Below, piece after piece: positions 46,630 through 54,264 of a stretch of 64,000 nucleotides of DNA (the first letter of the stretch is position 1; the number at the start of each line of letters is the position of its first letter). The notes under the pieces are model-generated. The model worked only from the letters and a program-made list of their open reading frames with translations, was not told the DNA's origin and did no database searches. Source of the DNA: CAVONV01 sp963697355 (GTDB taxonomy: Bacteria; Acidobacteriota; Vicinamibacteria; Marinacidobacterales; DATDRI01); the NCBI GenBank assembly GCA_963697355.1, contig CAVONV010000002.1, positions 124,001 through 188,000 of the forward strand, given 5' to 3'. Position numbers and translations under genes: made by a program.

Positions 46630-48519
46630 GTGAAACCCTTGAAATACGGTCGTTACGAGGTCGATGCCGAAATCGGCCAGGGTGCCATGGGTAAGGTCTA
46701 CAAGGCTCATGATCCCATGGTCGAGAGATCCGTAGCCATCAAGGCCATCAAAGAAGAGATCCTAACCCAAGACCGCTCCGGTGAATACCTGCGACGGTTC
46801 CAGAGGGAGGCCCGTGCCGCTGGAGGACTCTCTCATCCCAACATTCTCACTATCTATGACGTTGGCGAGAACTACTTCGTCATGGAGTACCTGGAGGGAA
46901 AGAACCTTCTCGAGCTCATCTCTCAAAAAGGACGTCTGACGCTTGCCGAGGTCAACACGATCATCTCTCCCATCGTCGATGCTCTGGAGTACGCTCACCG
47001 ACGAGGGGTCTATCATCGTGACATCAAACCGGCCAACATCATGATCCTAGAAGACGGAACGCCCAAGCTGATGGACTTCGGCTTGGCGCACCTCGAGTCG
47101 ACCGTTATGACTTCCACCGGTCAATTCCTGGGCTCGCCGTCTTACATGTCCCCGGAACAGATCAAGGGCGATCCGATGAGCCCACAAGCAGATCTGTTCT
47201 CGTTGGCGGTGGTGACATACGAAATGCTCACAGGCAAGAAACCTTTCCCCGGTGATAGCATCACCACGGTCGTCTATCGCGTTGTCAATGAAGATCCCGT
47301 CCCGCCGCGCAAGTGGGTGGATGAGCTTCCGCCCCAGTACGACGACATCTTTCATCGTGCCTTGGCCAAAAAGCCTGTGGATCGATATGCCGACTTCTCG
47401 GAATTTTTGACGGCCCTCAATCTCAAAGAATTCGATGAGATTCAGATTCCCCTGGGTCCGGAAAAGTCGACGGTCGAAGTGCCCGGCTCGCCTGAGGCGG
47501 CGGGTGCGGCAGAAACCTTGGATATCGCTCGTCTTCATGATGCGCCGACAGAGCTTCAATCCGTCGGTCAGGAATCGGTGTCGAGCGGAACCGAAAGAAA
47601 GCGAACGAAAAAAATTCCCGCCTGGCTTCCTCTTGCCGTGGTGCTCATGGTACTTGTTCCGGGCATTGTTTGGTTTCTTAGCTCCAATCTCGGAGGGCCG
47701 GCGGTGTCTTCCACGGATTGGATGGTGGAGACCGAGCCGGATGGCGCTGAAGTCTGGCTCAACGGCCGGTTGGCAGGTCTTTCTCCCATCGAGCTCATCG
47801 GACTACCCCCCGGCGAGCATTTTGTTCGATTGTCGAAGAGGGGCTTCGTGACAACGACGGAGAGCCTCGAGATAGAGAAAGGGCAAGCTGCCGGCAGCTT
47901 TGTCATCGAGCTCGCCGCAACACACGGCTTTCTTTTCCTGGAGTCGGACCCACCCGATGCCGCCGTCGTCATCGATGGGGAAAATGCCGGGGGCACTCCC
48001 GTCCAGAATCATCTTCTCGAACCTGGTAATCATGAGATCCGGGTTGGGAAAAAGGGTTACCAAGACTGGACCATGGAAGTGAAGGCTGAAGCCGGCGAGC
48101 ATTTGAATCTCGTGGCTCGGTTGGGTGCAGCGCCATCGGCGACGGCACCGAAGTCGACACCTAAAACAGCAGAACAGGCACCGCTGGAGCTCGAGCCCGG
48201 ACCGGCTCTTAGCGCTTTGGCTGGCGATGTTCTCACTGTCGGTCCAGGCATTACGCCGCCTCGGAAAATCAGCGGTAGTCCACCTCGCTATCCAGAGCGG
48301 GCCCGACAGCGCAGACTAGAGGGAAGAGTATCCGTCCAATTCATCGTGACCGAGGATGGTCTTCCCACGAAGTTCGAAATCATCGAGTCCGCAGGGGAGC
48401 TGTTGGACGAGACCGTTTTGAAGGCGCTTGCGGACTGGAAATTCGAGCCGGCTACAAAGGATAGCGTTCCGGTCAAGGTTCGTTGGGTGATCCGTCAATC
48501 GTTTCGCATCGGCCGCTGA
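46630..48519 (+). CDS. Ser/Thr kinase with transmembrane helix, two PEGA domains and TonB C-terminal domain
   Basis: A 629-residue membrane kinase. The cytoplasmic kinase domain has EIGQGAMGKVYKAHD, VAIKAIKEE, YHRDIKPANIMI, DFGLAH and SYMSPEQIKG. A linker leads to one membrane helix (about 328-350, LPLAVVLMVLVPGIVWFL). The outer part has PEGA 1 (TEPDGAEVWLNGRLAGLSPI), PEGA 2 (SDPPDAAVVIDGENAGGTPV) and a TonB_C domain (PPRYPERARQRRLEGRVSVQ, then VLKALADWKFEPAT). The start is taken as GTG 46630; a TTG 33 bases earlier is possible. A periplasmic TonB-like tail on a kinase suggests sensing at, or contact with, outer-membrane proteins. Confidence 0.88.
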   Translation: MKPLKYGRYEVDAEIGQGAMGKVYKAHDPMVERSVAIKAIKEEILTQDRSGEYLRRFQREARAAGGLSHPNILTIYDVGENYFVMEYLEGKNLLELISQKGRLTLAEVNTIISPIVDALEYAHRRGVYHRDIKPANIMILEDGTPKLMDFGLAHLESTVMTSTGQFLGSPSYMSPEQIKGDPMSPQADLFSLAVVTYEMLTGKKPFPGDSITTVVYRVVNEDPVPPRKWVDELPPQYDDIFHRALAKKPVDRYADFSEFLTALNLKEFDEIQIPLGPEKSTVEVPGSPEAAGAAETLDIARLHDAPTELQSVGQESVSSGTERKRTKKIPAWLPLAVVLMVLVPGIVWFLSSNLGGPAVSSTDWMVETEPDGAEVWLNGRLAGLSPIELIGLPPGEHFVRLSKRGFVTTTESLEIEKGQAAGSFVIELAATHGFLFLESDPPDAAVVIDGENAGGTPVQNHLLEPGNHEIRVGKKGYQDWTMEVKAEAGEHLNLVARLGAAPSATAPKSTPKTAEQAPLELEPGPALSALAGDVLTVGPGITPPRKISGSPPRYPERARQRRLEGRVSVQFIVTEDGLPTKFEIIESAGELLDETVLKALADWKFEPATKDSVPVKVRWVIRQSFRIGR

Positions 48520-48526
48520 AATCAGT

Positions 48527-50297
48527 TCATTTGCCTTCCTTTAGTTTCTTCAATAACTCGCGGCCGTTCTCGTTTTGTGAATTGAGCTCTAAAGACTTCT
48601 CATAGTTTTGGATTGCAAGCTCCTTGTCTCCGCTGGTCATGTAACCCTCGCCTAGACTGTCCCACACATTCCAGGACGCGGGAAAGACCACGGTGTTGAT
48701 CTTGAAGACCTCAATTGCGTCATCTACTTTCCCTTGACCGAGAAGTCGATAGCCTAGACCGTTCATAGCGCTTTCATCAACGAAGTAAGTGTCCGATTGC
48801 TTTCGGTAGGCCTCCAACTCCTGATCGAGTTTGCCACCTCCGGCTGCGCGCTCGAGGATTCGAGAGAGGATCTTCCTGCCGTCGAGCATCTTTTGGTTGA
48901 GCTCGTAAGCTTCCTTTTCCCAAGGATAGCTTTGTCGGTTGAGCTCCTGAGCCTTTTTGAGGTGCGTCTGGCCGTGCTCCACTTCGCCGCGTTCGATATA
49001 GGCTTCACCAAGATGGGCATGGGCTGAATAAGACTCTGGAAACTCACGCTCATTCAGGCGGAAAATCTCCACGGCTTCATCGAGTTTGTCTCCTTGCTTG
49101 AAGAGCTCCTCGCCCAGCTGGCGAAGGTCGTCTTCGTCGACGTAGTATTGATTCGGGAAACCCCGCCTTTGTTTTTTCGAACGATTCGATCGCTTGTTCC
49201 ACATCTTTGGTTTCAAGATTTTTCTTCAACCCCTCGACCAACGACTCCTTAAGATGGGCGGTACTTGCCGGCTCTTCCTGAGGTGCGAGTGCTCCGGTGT
49301 TGATGAGGTCGACGGCGAGCTCCAACACCTTGTCATTTTTCTGTTCGATGTTCTCTTTTGTATTGGTGACCCGAATGTCTGCAGGAACCCCAATCCCCTC
49401 CCAGCAAAAACCGGTGTAATCCACGAAGAGCTTGAAAGACACAGAAAACTGCCAGCCGTTGGGAAGCTCGTCGCGATAGACATCGGCAAAGACGCCCGAA
49501 GTGGCGTCTCCCACGACGGTGACGTGTGGTATGACTCGCATGGCCAGGGCGAAGTTCTCGGCGGCACTTACTGAGAACCGGTGTGTCAGCAAGATGACGG
49601 TCTTCGTGAACTGCGCGTGACTATCGGGCTCGACGTACCAATACTTCGGTGCGGAGAAGTCGTTGTGCTTCGGTCCGTTTCTCGTGTAAGTCGTCATGTA
49701 GTGGCGCTTCCGGTCCGCGAAACGGTCGGCGATGAGCTTCCCCGCACGGTCATCGCCGCCGCCGTTGTTACGAACGTCGACGATGATTCCCTTGGCGTCC
49801 TTGAATTCATCCACGATCTCGTCGATGGCGGCTCGGCTCTGGTCGAGAAAGCCGAAGCCGCGGAAGTGAAAGTACCCGATGTCGTCGCTCACCCATCCGT
49901 ACGTGAAGACGTCGCGGACGCGGGTTTCGTGCTTCCCTTTGAGGTATTTCTCTTTGATGAGATCGAGTGAGAAATCCTCCATCTCCATTTCGCCGAGAAT
50001 CCCGGATCGAAACCTACGGTCTCCCCATTGGACCCCGACGTGGTTGTCGTTCAGATGGCCGAGGAGACGAGACATGATGTCGAAGAGCTCCTCGTTCGTC
50101 GTCTCGGGCGTCACCTGAGGTCGGTAAATCTCATAGAGAGCTTTCCAGTCGACTTTCTTGGCCGTAAAAATGCCGTAGTTGCGGTCGTAGGTTTGCCAAA
50201 GATGTTCAAAGTTCTTCTCCGGCTCGTTCGATTCTTGAGTGCGGAGAGTCGAGCACGACAGAACGATCGCGAGCAAGGCTAGAAGCGTCTTCTTCAT
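48527..50297 (-). pseudogene. exported S41 peptidase fused to TPR repeats, one frame break
   Basis: The N-terminal 370 residues form a C-terminal-processing-peptidase type domain: signal peptide KKTLLALLAIVLSCSTLRTQ, DIMSRLLGHLNDNHVGVQWG, GIIVDVRNNGGGDDRAG, and the nucleophile region LLTHRFSVSAAENFALAM. The C-terminal 200 residues are TPR repeats (GEELFKQGDKLDEAVEIFRL, GYMTSGDKELAIQNYEKSLE). The halves lie in different frames that meet near 49155 at a GGGG-TTT-CCC run; one base restores KAGFPNQYYVDEDD. It is the third gene of an operon after 50312-50602, 14 bases away. Start ATG 50295-50297 gives the signal peptide. Sequence error is likely. Confidence 0.8.
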
Positions 50298-50311
50298 TTT
50301 TGTCAGACTCC

Positions 50312-50602
50312 TCATTCCTCGAGCAAAGCGCGTGCAATCTCTTCCCACTCTTCTTCGAGAGGCAAGTGAGATCGCGCCTTACCGGCCCGAGAGTACCAAT
50401 AGGAGGCGTTGCCGATGTCGCCTTCTTTACGATGAAGATAGGCGTGGACCCAAGAACCTTTCCAATTCGAGACTTCTTGCGCGATCTCGTGTGCCCGATC
50501 CCAGTTGTCTCTAGCGTCCTCCCACAGTGCCAGGAGAAGCGCCTCCAGATCGGAAGGCGGCGCGCTTTGCAGCGTGGATTGCTGGAATTCTTCGAAAGTC
50601 AT
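50312..50602 (-). CDS. small conserved hypothetical protein
   Basis: Ninety-six residues, acidic and helical: LALWEDARDNWDRAHEIAQE, GSWVHAYLHRKEGDIGNASY, WYSRAGKARSHLPLEEEW. The His/Trp-rich middle is familiar from small hypothetical proteins in many phyla, where it reads as a TPR-like helix pair, but no function is known. It is tightly spaced between the outer-membrane protein gene (12 bases) and the S41 peptidase gene (14 bases), so it should be co-transcribed. There is no signal peptide. Confidence 0.75.
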   Translation of the reverse strand: MTFEEFQQSTLQSAPPSDLEALLLALWEDARDNWDRAHEIAQEVSNWKGSWVHAYLHRKEGDIGNASYWYSRAGKARSHLPLEEEWEEIARALLEE

Positions 50603-50614
50603 TGGCCTACCATC

Positions 50615-51952
50615 TCAAAAACTGAAGATCGCCGAGAGGGAGGCGCTCTTCACGAGCTCCGACAAGTCAATGCCGAAGTCGATTTGGAACCGTTCGAATA
50701 CGATCCCGACTCCAAGCGCTCCATGAAGCTCATCGTCGCCCGCTCTAAAGAACGCTCGAGCGATGGGGTCGTCGTCCGCCAGGGATTGGATGCGGTGGTC
50801 GGGATCGAGCCAGATACCGCCGCGTAGAGCAAGCACGGGTCGGAATTTGAGAAAGACGTACTCGACGCCGAGGCGTAACTCGTTGGCGTCGTCCGTGACG
50901 ATATGTTGTTCCTCCGGGGTCTCCCTCTCTATGCTTTCTATGAGATTGGAGTAGAAAACCCGGTCCCATTCGAAGCTTACCGTCGTCGTGCCCCCTTTGG
51001 ACCGGTAGGCGATACCCACCCCTAGAACTGCGGGAAAATCGAGATCCAATCCGCTGTCCTGGTCCAGAATCGTACCCGCCGGAATGGTAGGCTCGAGTTG
51101 AGGACCAGAACGATCTTCGAAGAACAATGCGAAACTCGGTGCTCCGCGATAGACTCCTCCTAAGCTCCATTGCTCGTTGATGCGCCATAGCAGTCCGAGG
51201 CTGGCACCGAAGGATGTGTCATCAATCACGGCCTCACTGAAGGTGCGAATGGCCTGAGGGTCATAAACGTTGGGACCGAAGGGGCCCTCGGCGAGCGTCG
51301 ATGCCACCGGGTCGTAGAATTCCGTAAGAATCAGGGTATTCCCCACGAAATAGGAAAGGCCGATCCCGATGCTCAGATTCTCGCTGAGGCGGTATGCCCC
51401 GGAGAATCCGTAGGTGACGATTTCAAAGGAATTGGTGCCGCGAATATCTGCTAACCGGTAGGTCTCGCCGCTCGATGTGGAGGCAAAGAACCCTTGCGTC
51501 TCGATTGCGGATTCGAATTTGGCGAGTTGATGTCGGTAGACGGCGACCGACCAATCGCCTTTCGGGTAGACGAAGGAGAGATAGGACAGACCCGAAAGTG
51601 TTGCCGAATATTCATCGAAGCGGAGTAGAAGACTTTGGTTGTCATCCAGTCCGACTCCGGTCGGTAGCCCCGACAGTCTTCCTCCCGATGTGAAGGGAGT
51701 TTGGTAGTTCCAGAGCCTTCCCTCAGCGGAAACTTCCGTTCGAGCAAGCTGCACCAAGCCCGCGGGGTTGGCAAAAGCCGCCGTCGCGTCGTCCGCGAGA
51801 GCCACGAAGGCGCCCCCAAATCCCAAGCTCCGGGCCCCGGGATTCGAAAAACTGAACTCGAAGGTTGTGACGCCTAGTTGCGCAGAAAGCTGATGAGACG
51901 CCGACAGCATGCAAAGGAGAAACAGCGCGGCAAGCTTCGAAACCCTTGTCAT
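50615..51952 (-). CDS. outer-membrane OmpP1/FadL-like protein
   Basis: A 445-residue outer-membrane beta-barrel. The signal peptide LAALFLLCMLSASHQLSAQ is followed by FSNPGARSLGFGGAFVALAD, then DATAAFANPAGLVQLARTEV, the N-terminal hatch of FadL/TodX-type channels that take up hydrophobic compounds. The rest alternates amphipathic strands (YGFSGAYRLSENLSIGIGLS, WSLGGVYRGAPSFALFF) and ends with aromatic Phe, as Omp85-assembled barrels do (SASLSAIFSF). Start chosen at ATG 51950-51952. It heads a three-gene unit with a small acidic protein and the S41 peptidase. Confidence 0.88.
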   Translation of the reverse strand: MTRVSKLAALFLLCMLSASHQLSAQLGVTTFEFSFSNPGARSLGFGGAFVALADDATAAFANPAGLVQLARTEVSAEGRLWNYQTPFTSGGRLSGLPTGVGLDDNQSLLLRFDEYSATLSGLSYLSFVYPKGDWSVAVYRHQLAKFESAIETQGFFASTSSGETYRLADIRGTNSFEIVTYGFSGAYRLSENLSIGIGLSYFVGNTLILTEFYDPVASTLAEGPFGPNVYDPQAIRTFSEAVIDDTSFGASLGLLWRINEQWSLGGVYRGAPSFALFFEDRSGPQLEPTIPAGTILDQDSGLDLDFPAVLGVGIAYRSKGGTTTVSFEWDRVFYSNLIESIERETPEEQHIVTDDANELRLGVEYVFLKFRPVLALRGGIWLDPDHRIQSLADDDPIARAFFRAGDDELHGALGVGIVFERFQIDFGIDLSELVKSASLSAIFSF

Positions 51953-52121
51953 CACCCGGCGATGGTACGGTAGACGACGCCAAGGAGCAAAGGGCTTCTG
52001 GGCCAGCCAAAAACACACCTCATTCCAGTTCTCGCGGCGATTTTGCGCCTGTTCCTAATAGGTAGACGACCTTGATGGGAGCTGGAGTGAAAGCACACTG
52101 TCCTTTTTGAGGAGGGACAAC

Positions 52122-52784
52122 ATGAACAAGAACGTTTCTGCTCCAATGATATTGTCCGTGGCGATACTACTCGCCACTTCCAGTGCCTGGGCCGCTGAGC
52201 GTCCAACTTTCGGACTCTTGGGCGGCCTCAGCCTGGGTAACATCGTCTTTGACCCGGACCGTCCCCCCGTTCGCCGTTCGTTCTCGACCGGAGGCGGGCT
52301 CGGGGCCTTCGCCGAATTCGATCTGTCACCGACGCTTGCTCTTCAAGCGAGGGGAATGTTCGTTCAAAAAGGTGTCAACTTGAGCGGCACTCTCGGCGAT
52401 GGAGTCAGAGGGGGCTACTTGGACGCGGATTACATCGCGGTTCCTTTGCTGTTGAAGTACAAGCCGGACCTATCAGGAATGCGCCCCTACGTCATGGTAG
52501 GACCGGAGCTCGCATTCAAGACTCGTGTAAACGCGACGGTAACCGATGCCGTATTTTTGGCTCCGGGTGAGGAAGTGTCCGTCGAAGACTTCGATAACGA
52601 TATCGATTCCACGGACGTCGCCCTCGACTTTGGTGCCGGGCTGGAGATCCCGTCTCGGCACGTTGCGATTCTGATAGAAGCGATGTACTCGTGGGGACTC
52701 AAGAACGTTGATGCCTCGCCTGAAGTGGGCGAAAGCAAGGTCAACACGAGGACCTTCCTCATTAACGTAGGGATTCGTTTCTGA
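52122..52784 (+). CDS. outer-membrane beta-barrel protein
   Basis: A 220-residue small barrel of the OMP_b-brl type. The signal peptide PMILSVAILLATSSAWA is followed by LLGGLSLGNIVFDPDRPP, GGLGAFAEFDLSPTLALQAR, YIAVPLLLKYKPDLSGMRPY (VMVGPELAF) and a final strand TFLINVGIRF ending in Phe. Start ATG 52122 has GAGGAGGG upstream. It is a single gene with a good terminator after it. Such small barrels are typically structural or adhesion-related; the function cannot be named. Confidence 0.85.
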   Translation: MNKNVSAPMILSVAILLATSSAWAAERPTFGLLGGLSLGNIVFDPDRPPVRRSFSTGGGLGAFAEFDLSPTLALQARGMFVQKGVNLSGTLGDGVRGGYLDADYIAVPLLLKYKPDLSGMRPYVMVGPELAFKTRVNATVTDAVFLAPGEEVSVEDFDNDIDSTDVALDFGAGLEIPSRHVAILIEAMYSWGLKNVDASPEVGESKVNTRTFLINVGIRF

Positions 52785-52798
52785 AGCTCTAACTCGAG

Positions 52799-52824
52799 AT
52801 GCCCGGGTGCCTTGACCCGGGCAT
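52799..52824 (+). terminator. hairpin after outer-membrane protein gene
   Basis: ATGCCCGGGT and ACCCGGGCAT are perfect 10-base arms with a 6-base loop, 15 bases past the barrel gene stop. It ends in a short mixed T tract (tgccttt). Confidence 0.6.
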
Positions 52825-52858
52825 TGCCTTTGGCACGTTCATCCAGTAAAAAGGTCAC

Positions 52859-53893
52859 GTGGGCAATCCGATCTTCGGTATCGCTCGGTGGACCGTCGGC
52901 CTTCCGCCACGGTCCCGATTTGTGAAGTGGGTGCTCCGGCTCGCTTTCCTTGCCTTTATCCTTTTCATCGGTGCATTCCTGTGGATGGGGCCCGGCGTGC
53001 TTCTTACACCTTTCGCACCGAGCGGATTCGCGACCGTCTCCGACGGGACAAACACGGTTTTCTATCAATCTAAAGAGGAGACCGCCCGGGAGATGCTCGT
53101 TATCGCTCGGCAAGCTCAAGCCTCGATACTTGCGTTCTGGGGAGATCCGGGAGAGGCAGGCCTTTTCGAGGGCGTCAAGGTTTACCTCGGAGAAACTCCT
53201 GAGGCGTACTATCGCTTGACCATGAACCGAGCCGGCGGCTCGGCCATGTTCGGGAGCGTCATCATCATCAACCTCTCCAAAGTCGGCGAGCTCCATTCCA
53301 TGGTCGACTTCATTGATCACGAAATGGCGCACATCTATTTGAGACGGCGATTCGGATACTTCACGAAACATTTCACGATCCCTATGTGGTTCGACGAAGG
53401 AACGGCTACGCTCATCCAGACAAGAGCGCCTTTCAAGGACCGGTTTCAGAGCTATTTGGAAAAGCGGCCGAAGTTGTTTTCGGTTCGGCAGCTGAGGTAT
53501 GCGACGGACTGGGAGACCATGTACTCGGTCGAGGGTGGGATTCTTACCGGACAGCATTACGGCTATGTGGGAACCTTCGCGGATTACCTCCGGCAGGTTT
53601 ATGGACACGATAAACTTCGGAGCTACTTGGGATCACTGTCGATGAGCAGACATCCCGAGGATGTCTTCGAAGACGTTTTCAGCGTGTCACTGTCGACGGC
53701 TGAAGAGCAATGGATGAAGCGACAAAAAGAGGCCGGTCTCATTCCTGTGGAAACGGAGTATGTACCACTGCCGACCGTCGAGCGCGTGACCGTCAAGTGG
53801 AGCATCATTTTTGTGCTGCTGATGTTCTTCGGCCTCTGGGCCTTCAGGCAAGCTTGCAGGATGGTGAGATTTGCCGCCGCTCGGGTGCGTTGA
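52859..53893 (+). CDS. membrane-anchored gluzincin (Peptidase_MA-like)
   Basis: A 344-residue protein with a membrane helix near the N-terminus (LRLAFLAFILFIGAFLWMG) and another at the C-terminus (WSIIFVLLMFFGLWAFR). The body between is a zinc peptidase of the MA-like type: VDFIDHEMAHIYLRRRFG contains HEMAH (HExxH, about residue 153) and IPMWFDEGTATLIQT provides the third ligand Glu. The start is GTG 52859. There is no clear ribosome site, and the terminator of the preceding gene lies just upstream. Likely targets are envelope proteins; whether it is active is not shown. Confidence 0.75.
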   Translation: MGNPIFGIARWTVGLPPRSRFVKWVLRLAFLAFILFIGAFLWMGPGVLLTPFAPSGFATVSDGTNTVFYQSKEETAREMLVIARQAQASILAFWGDPGEAGLFEGVKVYLGETPEAYYRLTMNRAGGSAMFGSVIIINLSKVGELHSMVDFIDHEMAHIYLRRRFGYFTKHFTIPMWFDEGTATLIQTRAPFKDRFQSYLEKRPKLFSVRQLRYATDWETMYSVEGGILTGQHYGYVGTFADYLRQVYGHDKLRSYLGSLSMSRHPEDVFEDVFSVSLSTAEEQWMKRQKEAGLIPVETEYVPLPTVERVTVKWSIIFVLLMFFGLWAFRQACRMVRFAAARVR

Positions 53894-53904
53894 TCTGGTG
53901 ACGG

Positions 53905-54195
53905 TCACCACTCCACGGGGAGCTCCACGAGTCCGGTGGGGTGACCCTTTTCGTTGATCTCGTAGGGCCGGTCATCGGCCACGAGTGAGCTGTCATAGAG
54001 GAAAGCGAGCTTCTCGAGAACACCGAGTGTCGCCGGGCTGACGTCGTATCCTGGCGCCCGATATCCGACCGGCCTCGAGCCTACTTTCTCTTCGAACAGG
54101 TCGAGCGTTCGCTGCATCTGCTCCAGCTCTTCGGTGGGGGAAAGCCATGTAGTGTGCTCGTGTATCCATCGCCTCAAGGAAGATCTTCTCCGCAT
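53905..54195 (-). pseudogene. polysaccharide deacetylase fragment
   Basis: A 96-codon frame aligning to the middle of polysaccharide (chitooligosaccharide) deacetylases: EELEQMQRTLDLFEEKVGSR, RPVGYRAPGYDVSPATLGVL, FLYDSSLVADDRPYEI, GLVELPVEW. The NodB Asp motif that should lie upstream and the final His motif region downstream are both absent. The upstream 20 residues (RRRSSLRRWIHEHTTWLS) look like broken sequence. The frame ends one residue past LVELPVEW. It is therefore a two-sided relic, not an active enzyme. It converges on the gluzincin gene. Confidence 0.75.
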
Positions 54196-54264
54196 CTCCG
54201 TGCTTTGGTGTTAGTTTCCCAAATTAGATCCTTGTTTGCGTTCATTCTCAGCCACATTACGCCG

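Noticed and set aside
52487..53608. 373-codon minus-strand frame opposite the beta-barrel and gluzincin genes
   Set aside because: It spans two well-supported genes on the other strand, has no domain pattern or ribosome site, and its composition mirrors the true genes.
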